Shown here piece after piece: positions 1 to 8,597 of a DNA stretch of 64,000 nucleotides. The DNA is from Brevundimonas lenta (GTDB lineage Bacteria; Pseudomonadota; Alphaproteobacteria; Caulobacterales; Caulobacteraceae). Where the stretch lies: assembly GCF_014196335.1 (NCBI RefSeq), contig NZ_JACIDM010000003.1, positions 62,001-126,000 on the forward strand, given 5' to 3'. The translations under genes and the position numbers were made by a program. The first letter of the stretch is position 1. Every line of letters starts with the position of its first letter. The notes beneath the pieces were generated by a model. The model saw nothing but the letters and a program-made list of their open reading frames with translations, did no database searches and had not been told where the DNA came from.

Positions 1-1432
1 CGCCGTGGCCGCGATCCAGGACATGGGCGCGGCGGGCCTGACCTCGTCTTCGGTCGAGATGGCCGGCAAGGGCGGCGTCGGCATCGAACTGAACATGGAC
101 GCCGTGCCCCAGCGCGAAGAGGGCATGACGGCCTATGAGATGATGCTGTCGGAAAGCCAGGAGCGGATGCTGGCCGTGCTGAAGCCCGGCCGCGAGAACG
201 ACGGCTACCGCATCTTCGAGAAATGGGGCCTGGACGCCGCCGTCATCGGCAAGACCACCGACACCGGCCGCCTGATCCTGAACCACCATGGCGAGGTCGT
301 CTGCGACGTGCCGCTGGCACCGCTGTTCGACGACGCGCCGATGTACGACCGCCCGTGGGTCCAGCCGGAGCTGCACCCCCGCCTGGCCCCCGCCGAAGTG
401 CCGGCCCCGGAGAGCTGGGTCGATGCGGTGCTGAAGGTGCTGACCTGCCCCGACATGGCGTCCAAGCGCTGGATCTGGGAGCAGTACGACCGCCACGTGA
501 TGGCCGACACCCTGCATGACTCCTCGACCGGCGCCGACGCCGGCGTCGTGCGCGTGCACGGCACGGAAAAGGGTCTGGCGGTCACCAGCGACTGCACCCC
601 GCGCTATGTGCTGAACGACCCCTATGAAGGCGGCAAACAGTGCGTCGCCGAAGCGTGGCGCAATCTGACCGCCGTGGGTTCGCGCCCGATCGCGATCACC
701 GACAATCTGAACTTCGGCAACCCGCAGCGCCCCGAGATCATGGGCCAGATCGTGCGCGCCATCGACGGCATGGCCGAGGCCTGCCGCGTGCTGGACTTCC
801 CGGTCGTGAGCGGCAACGTCAGCCTGTACAACGAGACCAACGGTGCAGCCATTCCGCCGACCCCGACCGTCGGCGCCGTGGGCCTGCTGTCGAACTACGA
901 TGTGGTGACCGGCTTCGGCGGCATGCACGAGGGCGATGTGCTGGTGCTGATCGGCGAGACCGTCGGCGAACTGGGCGCCTCGATCTATCTGCGTGAAGTG
1001 CTGGGCCGCGAGGACGGCGCCCCGCCGCCTGTCGACCTGGCGCTGGAGCGCAAGACCGGCGACTTCGTGCGCGAGCAGATCCACGACGGCGTTCTGACCG
1101 TGGTGCACGACCTCTCGGACGGCGGCCTGATCGGCGCGGCGGCGGACCTGGCCCTGGCCTCGGACGTCGGCGTCGAGCTGGATGCGGACAGCAAGACCCA
1201 CGCCCACATCCTGCTCTTCGGCGAAGACCAGGCGCGCTACCTGGTGGCCGTGCAGGACGCCACGGACGTGATCGCAAAAGCCCAGGCAGCCGGTCTGCAC
1301 GCCTCGGTGGTCGGCCGCGCCAAGGGCCGTGACTTCACGTCGACGGGCCCGAACGGCGACCTGTTCCGCCTGCCGCTGGATCATCTGCGCGAGATGCACG
1401 AAGCGTGGATGCCGAACTGGATCGAGGGTTGA
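1..1432 (+). CDS. purL: Phosphoribosylformylglycinamidine synthase subunit PurL, 3' part (5' end outside window)
   Basis: PurL makes FGAM from FGAR, ATP and ammonia (glutamine-derived, channelled from PurQ) in purine synthesis, in the cytoplasm. About 476 C-terminal residues are present; PurL of the PurQ/PurS-type is usually about 730-750 residues, so the first third lies upstream of the window. The reading frame is open from the first bases, and the GTG at 5 is not taken as a start. Recognisable segments are NLTAVGSRPIAITDNLNFGN, the conserved SGNVSLYNETNG loop, and HDLSDGGLIGAAADLAL near the C-terminus, typical of the PurM-like ATP-binding and C-terminal domains. A small lipoprotein gene follows immediately. 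Confidence 0.96.
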   Translation, partial: AVAAIQDMGAAGLTSSSVEMAGKGGVGIELNMDAVPQREEGMTAYEMMLSESQERMLAVLKPGRENDGYRIFEKWGLDAAVIGKTTDTGRLILNHHGEVVCDVPLAPLFDDAPMYDRPWVQPELHPRLAPAEVPAPESWVDAVLKVLTCPDMASKRWIWEQYDRHVMADTLHDSSTGADAGVVRVHGTEKGLAVTSDCTPRYVLNDPYEGGKQCVAEAWRNLTAVGSRPIAITDNLNFGNPQRPEIMGQIVRAIDGMAEACRVLDFPVVSGNVSLYNETNGAAIPPTPTVGAVGLLSNYDVVTGFGGMHEGDVLVLIGETVGELGASIYLREVLGREDGAPPPVDLALERKTGDFVREQIHDGVLTVVHDLSDGGLIGAAADLALASDVGVELDADSKTHAHILLFGEDQARYLVAVQDATDVIAKAQAAGLHASVVGRAKGRDFTSTGPNGDLFRLPLDHLREMHEAWMPNWIEG

Positions 1433-1434
1433 GC

Positions 1435-1833
1435 TTGCGCGCCGTCGTCGCGGGGCTGGTGCTGGGCCTGACGCTGGCCGCCTGTCAGACGTCGCCCGAA
1501 GTGCCGACGGCGCCGGTCACCCAGATGTCCGTGTCCATTCCCGTCGACTGCGACATTGAGGTGGTGTTCGGCAGCTACGCCATGGGCGCCGATCAGGCCC
1601 TGCGCGGGCGGGTGCGGGAGCTGCTGGCGTCGAACACGGGCGTGGGGGAGTTCAGCGAGAAGCGTTGGGGCCGGGAGGGCGAGTCGACCTTCTGCATCCA
1701 TGCCATCAATCCCGGCGCGGCGGACAGCCTGTACACGACGATCGCCGGCTGGATTCCGGACAGCAGCGACCGGCATCCGACCAGCGTCGCCCACCGCGAC
1801 GGACGCAGCCGCGCCGCCACCTGGCCGGGCTGA
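1435..1833 (+). CDS. Small predicted lipoprotein of unknown function
   Basis: About 132 residues. The N-terminus has a short hydrophobic stretch ending in LTLAAC, a good lipobox, so the protein is probably exported and lipidated. The TTG at 1435 is preferred as start because GAGGG (1424-1428) lies about six bases upstream; a TTG at 1429 overlapping the purL stop is the alternative, and an in-frame ATG at 1405 lies inside purL. The mature part contains two cysteines (VDCDIEV and STFCIH). I do not recognise a family. The position directly after purL suggests co-transcription only. Confidence 0.6.
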   Translation: MRAVVAGLVLGLTLAACQTSPEVPTAPVTQMSVSIPVDCDIEVVFGSYAMGADQALRGRVRELLASNTGVGEFSEKRWGREGESTFCIHAINPGAADSLYTTIAGWIPDSSDRHPTSVAHRDGRSRAATWPG

Positions 1834-1844
1834 GGACACCCAGA

Positions 1845-2189
1845 ATGCGTACGGCCCTCCCCTTCCTGCTGCTCGCCACCCTGGGGCTTGCCGCCTGCGA
1901 CGGCGGCGGCGATCCGGTTGAGCAGGCGCTGCGCGAGACCGCCGCGGCCAATCACGCGGCGCGGCTGCCGGAGGAGAGCGTTTCGGTGAAGCCGGCGGGC
2001 TCGGCGGACGAGGCCTGGGTCGCCGCGGCGATCCAGCAGAACCGCCAGGCCATCGCCTCGGCCGGACAGGTGCTTGCGGCCACGGACGATCCGGCCGTCC
2101 GGAAAATGGCGCAGGCCGCGATCGATGCGCGGACCCGCGAGATCAACGACCTGCAGGCCTGGACGCCCGCCGCACGCCCGGCGGCGTGA
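1845..2189 (+). CDS. Small lipoprotein, possibly DUF305-like
   Basis: 114 residues starting at the ATG at 1845, 11 bases after the previous stop. The N-terminus is a lipoprotein signal ending LGLAAC. The mature region is helical, and the segment KMAQAAIDARTREINDLQAW resembles the last helix of DUF305 proteins (helical, ferritin-like proteins that end in an EI-x-x-x-x-W pattern), but the protein is shorter than that family and has no obvious metal-binding HM motifs. The DUF305 link is a weak inference. Longer in-frame starts upstream would overlap the preceding gene. Confidence 0.6.
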   Translation: MRTALPFLLLATLGLAACDGGGDPVEQALRETAAANHAARLPEESVSVKPAGSADEAWVAAAIQQNRQAIASAGQVLAATDDPAVRKMAQAAIDARTREINDLQAWTPAARPAA

Positions 2190-2241
2190 CGAACGTCACA
2201 TTTCCGGTTTAGGTCGTCGCGCGACGTCGAAGGGGCCTCTG

Positions 2242-3813
2242 ATGAACCTGCCTGATTCCGTATCCCGACGGGGATTGATGTTCGCGCTCGGCGCGGGCGG
2301 CGTGGTGCTGGGCTCAAGCCGGCAGGCGCTGGCCGATCCGGTTTTCGCCGAATATCCGTTCCAGCTGGGCATCGCCGCGGGCGACCCCGCGCCGGACGGC
2401 TTCGTGATCTGGACGCGTCTGGCCCCGCGCCCGCTGGAGATCGGCCACGGCATGCCGTCGCAGCCGGTGCCGGTGAAGTGGGAGGTCGCCTCGGATCGCG
2501 GCTTCGCCACCGTGGTGCAGAAGGGCGAGGCCGTCGCGCGGCCCGAACTGGCCCACGCGGTGCACGTCGAGATCACGGGCCTGGAGCCGGGCCGGGACTA
2601 TTTCTACCGCTTCATCGCCGGGACAGAGCGCACCCCGTCCGGGCGCGCGAAGACGGCGCCGGCGGCCGGCAGCGCCGTGGCACAGGCCCGCTTCGGCGTG
2701 CTGGGCTGCCAGGCCTATGAGCAGGGGCTGTACACGGGACACCGGAAGATCGCGGGCGAGGACCTGGACTTCGTCTATTGCTACGGCGACTACATCTACG
2801 AGGGCCGGGGCAACCGGACCTATACGGGGTCGGGCGGGACGATCGAGAACCCGCGCCAGCACATCGGCGGCGAGTGCTACAGCCTGGACGACTACCGGCG
2901 GCGCTATGCGCAGTACAAGCTGGATACGGACCTGCAGGCCAGCCACCTGGCGGCGGCCTGGTACGTGACCTGGGACGATCACGAGATCCAGAACAACTGG
3001 GTGTCGGATCAGGACCCGGACGAGGTGCCGCCGGAGATCTTCAACCTGCGGCGTCAGGCGGCGGCGCAGGCCTTCTACGAGCACATGCCGCTGCGGCGGT
3101 CGTCGTTCCCGCGCGGGGCGGAGATGCAGCTGTACCGTCAGGCGTCGTGGGGCGACCTGCTGGATCTGAACTTCCTGGATACGCGCCAGTTTCGCACCAA
3201 CCAGCCGTGCAACGACGGCTGGGCGACGACCTGTGCGGGCGTGTCGGATCCGGCGTCGCAGGTGCTGGGCGAGGCGCAGGAGCAGTGGCTGTACCGCAAC
3301 CTGGATCGCAGCCGCGCGCACTGGAAGGTGCTGGCGCAGCAGATCATGGTGATGGACCTGGACCGCAAGGAAGGACCCGAGACGGGCTACAACCTGGATA
3401 CCTGGGCCGGCTATTCGATCCCGCGCCAACGGCTGCTGGACCGGCTGCGCGAGCGCCGCATCGGCAACACCATCGTGCTGACCGGGGACGAGCACCAGAA
3501 CTATGCCGGCGAGCTGTTCCGCGACAGCCGCAATCCGGACGGCGCGCCGATCGCCACGGAGTTCGTGACGACGTCGATGAGCTCGTCGGGCGACGGGCAG
3601 GACCAGCGGGCCGACGGCCGGCGCTATCTGGCCGACAACCCGTTCCTGAAATTCAACAACGCCCAACGCGGCTACGTCGTCTGCGACGTGACGCCGGAGC
3701 GCTGGCAGACCGAGTTCAAGGTGCTGGACAAGGTGTCGGAGCGCGGCGGAACGCTGACCACGCGGGCGAAGCTGGCGGTCGCCTCGGGCGATGCGCGGAT
3801 CGTCGCGGCCTGA
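2242..3813 (+). CDS. phoD: Alkaline phosphatase D (PhoD family), Tat-exported
   Basis: 523 residues from the ATG at 2242, preceded by AAGGGG. The N-terminus carries a twin-arginine signal (SRRGLMFALG) followed by a hydrophobic stretch and an AxA-type cleavage region near SRQALADP. The mature protein starts with the PhoD N-terminal fibronectin-like domain (FQLGIAAGDPAPDGFVIWTRLAP), then a metallophosphatase domain with the metal-ligand blocks FGVLGCQAYE, YCYGDYIYEG, TWDDHEIQNNW and TGDEHQNYAG. PhoD enzymes are periplasmic or secreted phosphodiesterase/monoesterases using Ca and Fe. No obvious Pho box was found. It converges with the DUF5694 gene, with only four bases between their stops. Confidence 0.94.
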   Translation: MNLPDSVSRRGLMFALGAGGVVLGSSRQALADPVFAEYPFQLGIAAGDPAPDGFVIWTRLAPRPLEIGHGMPSQPVPVKWEVASDRGFATVVQKGEAVARPELAHAVHVEITGLEPGRDYFYRFIAGTERTPSGRAKTAPAAGSAVAQARFGVLGCQAYEQGLYTGHRKIAGEDLDFVYCYGDYIYEGRGNRTYTGSGGTIENPRQHIGGECYSLDDYRRRYAQYKLDTDLQASHLAAAWYVTWDDHEIQNNWVSDQDPDEVPPEIFNLRRQAAAQAFYEHMPLRRSSFPRGAEMQLYRQASWGDLLDLNFLDTRQFRTNQPCNDGWATTCAGVSDPASQVLGEAQEQWLYRNLDRSRAHWKVLAQQIMVMDLDRKEGPETGYNLDTWAGYSIPRQRLLDRLRERRIGNTIVLTGDEHQNYAGELFRDSRNPDGAPIATEFVTTSMSSSGDGQDQRADGRRYLADNPFLKFNNAQRGYVVCDVTPERWQTEFKVLDKVSERGGTLTTRAKLAVASGDARIVAA

Positions 3814-3817
3814 CCCG

Positions 3818-4648
3818 TCAGGTCGTCGGAAGGTAGTCCGCCGGCTCGACCAGGCGGTAGCCTGGCGTGGTCTGGACCATCTGCCGGAGCCAGTAGTTGT
3901 GACCTGAGCCGTAGATGACGACGATGCGGTCGCCGGGCTCCGCCGCCTGCATCAGGCGGGCGAAAATCATGGCGTTGCGGGTGTACCAGCGGCCGTTCAG
4001 GAAGGCGCCCGGCTGGGCGTCGCCGGAGCCGAAGGACATCAGGGCCGAATAGAAGGTCTGGTCCGAGGCGACCCGTTCGGGCGTGTTGATGCCGGCGAGG
4101 ATCTGCCCGACGGTCTGCGTCTGCTGGCGCTGTTCGAAGTCCGCGATCATGGCGGCGACGGTCGCGTGCATGGCGCCGAGATCGTCCATGCGCCCGTTGG
4201 CCTCGGCCCAGGCCTGCACGTCCTCGAACGGGAAGTAGGACGGCTGGCCGTCGTGGTCCTGTTCGTCGATGGCGTAGACGCGGGTCAGGCCGAGCCTGTT
4301 GGCCAGGCGGTAGCCGATCTGGATGCGTTCATCGCCGTCGGTCAGGAGATCGGCGGGGGTGAAGGCGGGATAGCGGTGGTCCAGCATGGTCGACTGGTCC
4401 CGCGCGATGCGCTCGATGGCGACCGCCGTGGGACGGAAGCGCGCCAGGCCTTCAGCCACGGCCTCCAGCTGGGCCTGCTTTTCGGGCGTGGTGACGGGAT
4501 CGACCCGGGCGTTGTGCAGGTCCTGCCCCGGATTATCCATGTGATACGTGCCGAGGATCATCACCTCGATCGGCGCGGGCGTCGGCGTCTGGGCCTGGGC
4601 GGCCGCAGGGAAGGCGAGCGCCGCGACGGCGGCGAGGATCTTCAGCAT
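3818..4648 (-). CDS. Secreted DUF5694 family protein (TraB/TIKI-like fold)
   Basis: 276 residues from the ATG at 4648; a longer in-frame start at 4675 would put nine extra residues before an otherwise clean signal peptide (MLKILAAVAALAFPAAAQAQ). The mature protein begins IEVMILGTYHMDNPG, with a conserved GTYHM block, then RPTAVAIER in the middle and VIYGSGHNYWLRQMV near the end. This arrangement fits DUF5694, related to the TraB/TIKI/EreA-type putative hydrolases with GxxH motifs. The substrate is unknown. It is predicted to be periplasmic. Confidence 0.8.
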   Translation of the reverse strand: MLKILAAVAALAFPAAAQAQTPTPAPIEVMILGTYHMDNPGQDLHNARVDPVTTPEKQAQLEAVAEGLARFRPTAVAIERIARDQSTMLDHRYPAFTPADLLTDGDERIQIGYRLANRLGLTRVYAIDEQDHDGQPSYFPFEDVQAWAEANGRMDDLGAMHATVAAMIADFEQRQQTQTVGQILAGINTPERVASDQTFYSALMSFGSGDAQPGAFLNGRWYTRNAMIFARLMQAAEPGDRIVVIYGSGHNYWLRQMVQTTPGYRLVEPADYLPTT

Positions 4649-4716
4649 CGGTCGGGCCCCACAGAGGTTCTGCAAAGGCAGAGGCCGCGAAGGGCCCGAT
4701 TGGATGCAGTCGGCGG

Positions 4717-5538
4717 TCAGACGACCGGGATGGCCTGGCTGAGGCGGCCGCCGACGCGGATGGGTTCGACGCGGGTGGCGAGGCCGGTCTTGTCGTCGGT
4801 CTCGACATAAACGCCGCAGATGGTCGCCGGGCCGTGGGCCGGAGTATAGCGGCCGCCGGAGATGCGGGTGGTGAAGCGCCGCAGGGGCTCTTCCTTCTCG
4901 TTGCCGATGACGGAGTCGTAGTCGCAGCAGCCGCCCGCGTCGGTCTGGTAGGCGGTGCCGCCGGGCAGGATCTGGCTGTCGGCGGTCGGGACGTGGGTGT
5001 GGGTGCCCACGACCAGCGAGGCGCGGCCGTCGCAGAAATGGCCCATGGCCATCTTCTCGCTGGTGGCCTCGGCGTGCATGTCGACGATGACGGCGTCGGC
5101 GGCGATGCCCATCGGGCAGGCGGCGAGTTCTTTCTCGACGGCGCTGAAGGGGCAGTCCATCGGGTCCATGTGCACCCGGCCGAGGACGTTCATGACCAGC
5201 ACGGTCTTGCCGCTGTGGGTCTCGAACAGATTGGCCCCGGCGCCCGGTGCATCCATCAGGCGCGGATAGTTGGCGGGGCGGATCAGGCGCGGCTCGCGCA
5301 CGATGTAGGTCAGGGCCTCCCGCTGGTCCCAGCTGTGATTGCCCAGCGTCAGGCAGTCGGCGCCGGCCATGAACAGCTCATTGGCGGTGTTCTCGGTGAT
5401 GCCGAAACCGCCCGCGGCGTTCTCGGCGTTGACCACCACGAAGTCGAGCTTCAGGTCGCGCTTCAGCGCGGGGAGATGGTCGATGAGGCCGTCGCGGCCG
5501 GACTTGCCAACCACATCGCCGAAGAACGCCAGACGCAT
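4717..5538 (-). CDS. ymdB: YmdB-family metallophosphoesterase (TIGR00282-type)
   Basis: 273 residues, the usual length for the family. The calcineurin-like motifs are in order: FFGDVVGKSGRDGL at the N-terminus, VVNAENAAGGFG, LGNHSWD, VDMHAEATSEK, and VVGTHTHVPTADSQILP with TAYQTDAGGCCDYDSVIG. These supply the Asp, Asn, Glu and His ligands of a di-iron or di-manganese site. YmdB proteins are cytoplasmic 2',3'-cAMP or cyclic nucleotide phosphodiesterases that influence RNA turnover and development in Bacillus. Its start lies four bases after the stop of the 5-formyl-THF cyclo-ligase gene, so the two are probably one transcript. Confidence 0.93.
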   Translation of the reverse strand: MRLAFFGDVVGKSGRDGLIDHLPALKRDLKLDFVVVNAENAAGGFGITENTANELFMAGADCLTLGNHSWDQREALTYIVREPRLIRPANYPRLMDAPGAGANLFETHSGKTVLVMNVLGRVHMDPMDCPFSAVEKELAACPMGIAADAVIVDMHAEATSEKMAMGHFCDGRASLVVGTHTHVPTADSQILPGGTAYQTDAGGCCDYDSVIGNEKEEPLRRFTTRISGGRYTPAHGPATICGVYVETDDKTGLATRVEPIRVGGRLSQAIPVV

Positions 5539-5541
5539 ATT

Positions 5542-6096
5542 TCAGAGAACCTTTCGGGCGGGGGTATAGCCCACCTCGGTGAGAACGCCATGCAGGCGTA
5601 TGTCGTGTCGGTAGACCGGCAGGCCGTCGACCTGCTGACCGACGTAGGCGAAGCCGATGCGCAACGCTTCCGGCAGGGCCGCGAAGGTGCGGTCGTAGTA
5701 GCCGCCGCCCTGCCCCAGGCGACCGCCGTCGAGGTCGAAGGCCAGCAGGGGCGTGAGGATCAGGTCAGGGGTGACCGTGTCGGCCAGCAGCAGGGGCGCG
5801 GGCACGCCGACAAGATCGAGCTCCAGCGGTTCGCCCGGCGCCCAGCGGCGGAAGATCATCGGCGCATCGGCCTGGATCACCACCGGCAGGCACAGGACGC
5901 GTCCGAGGCGGGACAGGGCCAGGGACAGGGCGTCCATGTCGAGTTCCGAGCCGATCGCGCGATAGACGGCGACCACCTCCACGACCGGAAGGGCGGCCGC
6001 GTGTTCGGCGGCCCGCAGGGAGGCTTCGGGATCGAGGCCGGCCAGGCGCTTGCGCGCGGCGCGCATGGTCGCCCGGAGTTCGTGCTTGTCGATCAT
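5542..6096 (-). CDS. ygfA: 5-formyltetrahydrofolate cyclo-ligase
   Basis: 184 residues from the ATG at 6096 (MIDKHELRATMRAARKRLAG). An in-frame ATG at 6141 would add 15 residues translated from a repeat, so it is rejected. The enzyme converts 5-formyl-THF to 5,10-methenyl-THF using ATP. Visible signatures are the N-terminal K-x-x-R-x-x-M-R-x-x-R pattern and the nucleotide/substrate loop DGGRLGQGGGYYDRTF. In many proteobacteria this gene follows zapA and the 6S RNA gene; here a 6S-like sequence lies just upstream on the same strand. Confidence 0.92.
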   Translation of the reverse strand: MIDKHELRATMRAARKRLAGLDPEASLRAAEHAAALPVVEVVAVYRAIGSELDMDALSLALSRLGRVLCLPVVIQADAPMIFRRWAPGEPLELDLVGVPAPLLLADTVTPDLILTPLLAFDLDGGRLGQGGGYYDRTFAALPEALRIGFAYVGQQVDGLPVYRHDIRLHGVLTEVGYTPARKVL

Positions 6097-6143
6097 CCGC
6101 GAGAGGTAGCGCATCGGGTGGGCGGGAGTCCCCCCCTGCACTG

Positions 6144-6203
6144 GCCCCCTCCACCATCCTTCGCTTTCAGCTGCGGATGGTCCCCCTCCCCCTGCGGGGG
6201 AGG
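6144..6203. repeat. Copy of a GC-rich double-hairpin repeat
   Basis: Read on the minus strand it has a CTCCCCC-GCA-GGGGGAG hairpin, then GGGGACC, a second inverted repeat with arms CCATCC and GGATGG, and a tail GGTGGAGGGGGC. The same layout occurs at 9217-9276, 42805-42852 and 45887-45934. It lies between ygfA and the 6S-like sequence and has no coding capacity of its own. Confidence 0.7.
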
Positions 6204-6244
6204 AAATGCGCTCATGCAGCGAGGCCCCGCGGGCCGAGCGCTAG

Positions 6245-6372
6245 CGCACCAAGGAAGGAGAAGGTGGCGGCGCCGCGTGAACCGTGAAGGACTGTTCAAT
6301 CCTCTCGACCTGGGTAGCCAGGTGGGCTCCGTGTGCTCAGGCCCTCGAGCCCAAACAGGGACAGATCCCTTC
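6245..6372 (-). ncRNA. ssrS: Candidate 6S RNA (SsrS)
   Basis: The 283-bp gap upstream of ygfA has no gene on either strand. Read on the minus strand it begins just after the epimerase stop and can pair as follows: CTGTTT with GAACAG (one G-U), flanked by GAAGGGA with TCCTTC; an inner GGGCTC with GAGCCC; and a terminal ACCTGG-CTAC-CCAGGT hairpin region. The 3' part (GGTTCACGCGGCGCCGCCAC) looks like the 3' strand of known 6S RNAs. 6S RNA binds the housekeeping RNA polymerase holoenzyme. The zapA-ssrS-ygfA context is classical, though here four genes separate zapA. Ends are approximate. Confidence 0.45.
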
Positions 6373-6379
6373 GAGTGAA

Positions 6380-7921
6380 TTAAGGTCGCGAGGATAAGTC
6401 GCCTTCGACGTGAGCCGCAGCAGGACCCGCCGCGGACCAAGATAGTCGGTCATACCCCTTTACGCCAGTGGCGCGACGGGGCCGGGCGCCGACGATGGCG
6501 GCGAAAGCGCTGTCCAGGTCGGGGTGGCGAAAGCGGAAGCCGGTCGCCAGCGCCTTCGCCGGCATGATCCGCTGACCGCCCAGAAGCAACTCATCCGCGA
6601 AGGCGCCCAGCGCCAGCCGCAGGGGCGCCGCGGGCGCGGCGAGCAGGGCTGGACGATGGAGCGCGCGGCCGAGGGCGCGGGCGAAATCCCGGTTCGTCGC
6701 GGGCTGGGGAGCCACAGCGTTCATGGCGCCCCGGACCCGCGGCTCGGCGACGGCATGCAGGATCAGGCGCACGCAATCGTCGTGCGTGATCCAGGACATC
6801 CACTGACGCCCGGAACCCATGGGGCCGCCGAGGCCGAACTCGAACGGGGTCAGAAGGCGCGACAGCATGCCGCCCCCGGCGCCGAGGACCAGGCCGATGC
6901 GCAGGGTGACCACGCGGACACCCATGGCCTCGACCGGCGCGGCGGCGTTCTCCCACGCGTCGCACAGACGGTGACTGAAGCAGGGGTTGGCGGGGCCGGT
7001 TTCATCGAGGATTTCGTCGGCGTGCAGGCCGTACCAGCCGATGGCCGAGCCGCTGACCAGGACCTCGGGCCGGCGCTCCAGCCGGGCGATCAGACGGCGG
7101 AGGTCGCGGGTGACTTTCAGGCGCGAGCGCAGGATGCGGCGGCGCTTGGCGAGGGTCCACAGGCCGTCGCTGATGGGCTCGCCGGCGAGATTGACCACCG
7201 CGTCAATGCGCGTGTCGTGAGCGATCTGGTTCAGGTCAGTGATGACGGTGATGGGGGCGGCGAGGTCGGCGGTCTTCGGATTGCGGACCAGGGCGATGAC
7301 CTCGTGACCGGCGCCGGTCAGGGCCTCGATCAGCCGACGGCCGATGAAGCCGGTTGCGCCGGTGACGAGGACGCGTCGGCGGCCCGGAAGCTCACGCCCC
7401 ATCAGGGCGGCGTCGGGCTGGACCAGACGGTCGGAGCGTTCGCTGGCGGCCAGGTCGCGCAGACCGAAGACGAAGACGCCGGCGGCCGCGGCGCTGGCCA
7501 CCAGACTCCACAGGCCATGCGAGGTCGCGGCGAGGGTCGTCGGCTGATTGCTCCACGCCAGCAGAAGGGGCGCAAGCAGGATGAGGATGGCGCCGTAGTT
7601 CAGGGCCAGCAGGGTATGGGTGACGCGCTCCGAAGCCGGCAGACGGCGGGTGCGGTCCTCCTCGACGAAGTCGGTCAGGGTGATGACCACCTCGACGGCC
7701 AGCAGAACCATGACGGCGATGGCGAGCAGGCCTTTCGGCTCGGCCCACGCGATCATCAGGAAGAGGGCCGCGTAGATGAGGTTGCGGACGCCGTGCAGAC
7801 GAAGCTCGGCCTTCTGCGACGGCCGCCACGCCAGCCGCTCGGTCAGTTCATGGTGGAACAGGGTGTCGAAGGCGCCCATGGCGATCTGGAGCGTCAGCAG
7901 GATCCAGAGCAGGTCGGTCAT
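6380..7921 (-). CDS. TIGR01777-type NAD-dependent epimerase with N-terminal membrane domain
   Basis: 513 residues from the ATG at 7921, one base after the DUF4166 stop. Residues 1 to about 155 form a hydrophobic domain with about four membrane helices (for example at 1-20, 45-80, 105-123 and 135-155). From about 180 the protein is an SDR-type epimerase: VLVTGATGFIGRRLIEAL (NAD-binding GATGFIG at 188-194), DAVVNLAGEPI, SGSAIGWYG and a C-terminal DUF1731-like tail (RIMPAKALATGFRFRHPDL). The catalytic domain is usually free-standing, so the membrane fusion is notable. Substrate unknown. An upstream ATG at 8020 would overlap the DUF4166 gene by about 100 bases. Confidence 0.88.
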   Translation of the reverse strand: MTDLLWILLTLQIAMGAFDTLFHHELTERLAWRPSQKAELRLHGVRNLIYAALFLMIAWAEPKGLLAIAVMVLLAVEVVITLTDFVEEDRTRRLPASERVTHTLLALNYGAILILLAPLLLAWSNQPTTLAATSHGLWSLVASAAAAGVFVFGLRDLAASERSDRLVQPDAALMGRELPGRRRVLVTGATGFIGRRLIEALTGAGHEVIALVRNPKTADLAAPITVITDLNQIAHDTRIDAVVNLAGEPISDGLWTLAKRRRILRSRLKVTRDLRRLIARLERRPEVLVSGSAIGWYGLHADEILDETGPANPCFSHRLCDAWENAAAPVEAMGVRVVTLRIGLVLGAGGGMLSRLLTPFEFGLGGPMGSGRQWMSWITHDDCVRLILHAVAEPRVRGAMNAVAPQPATNRDFARALGRALHRPALLAAPAAPLRLALGAFADELLLGGQRIMPAKALATGFRFRHPDLDSAFAAIVGARPRRATGVKGYDRLSWSAAGPAAAHVEGDLSSRP

Positions 7922-7922
7922 G

Positions 7923-8579
7923 TCAGTCGTCCTGGAACACCGCATCCTGGCCGAGAAGCCGGCCGAGCAGCGGGTGATCGAGGGCCAGGGTGAAGGCGAA
8001 GCGGCCCTCGCCGAGGTCACGGTGGGTGATGGTCAGGGCGCCGGGCTCGGTCCAGCGCGGCAGGCGGATGCGGACGCCCAGAACGGTCGCGAAATAGTGG
8101 GCGCTGCGGAACACCAGCGCGCCCTCCTCCGCCGTGACGGTCAGGGCCATGCCGACGCCGGCGCCGACGTATTCTTCCAGCCCGGTGGGGCCGGCGAAGC
8201 GTTTGGCGCTGTGAATGACCTGCGGGAAGCCGTCGGCGCGGACGTACATGCGCGTCCAGACCTGGCCCTGGCCGACCGCGTCCTCGGTGACGGCGACGAC
8301 GCTGGGCCCCGGCTGGAAGACCAGCGGCAGGGGCGCGCCGATGAGGCGGGCGGCCTGGGCCAGGAGGCGGCCGGCGAGGTTGCTTTCGACGGCGAGGACG
8401 TCGCCCTTGTAGACGACGGTGGCGCCGCCCTTCAGGCGCTTGGAGAAGCGGCAGCGGACCGCCAGGGGCAGACCCGCCCAGTCGGCGGCGGGAAGCAGGG
8501 CGCGGAAGCGAAGGTCGGCCAGTTCGCCTTCCGGCGCGGCGCCTTCGGCTTCGTTCCTGATTGCGACTGCAGCCCCCAT
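7923..8579 (-). CDS. DUF4166 domain-containing protein
   Basis: 218 residues, soluble, no signal peptide. The segment FRALLPAADWAGLPLAVRCRFSKRLKGG matches the start of DUF4166 domains, which are often fused or adjacent to epimerase/saccharopine-dehydrogenase-like proteins with membrane segments. The function is unknown. It sits between the GbsR/MarR regulator (18 bases upstream) and the epimerase-membrane fusion (one base downstream), so the three are almost certainly co-transcribed and probably act together, perhaps in lipid or membrane modification (inference). Confidence 0.8.
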   Translation of the reverse strand: MGAAVAIRNEAEGAAPEGELADLRFRALLPAADWAGLPLAVRCRFSKRLKGGATVVYKGDVLAVESNLAGRLLAQAARLIGAPLPLVFQPGPSVVAVTEDAVGQGQVWTRMYVRADGFPQVIHSAKRFAGPTGLEEYVGAGVGMALTVTAEEGALVFRSAHYFATVLGVRIRLPRWTEPGALTITHRDLGEGRFAFTLALDHPLLGRLLGQDAVFQDD

Positions 8580-8597
8580 CGTCCCCTCCCCTGTTCG

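Noticed and set aside
4834..6378. Plus-strand frame of about 514 codons opposite ymdB and ygfA
   Set aside because: Both genes opposite have complete motifs; the frame is an antisense artefact that runs into the 6S-like region.
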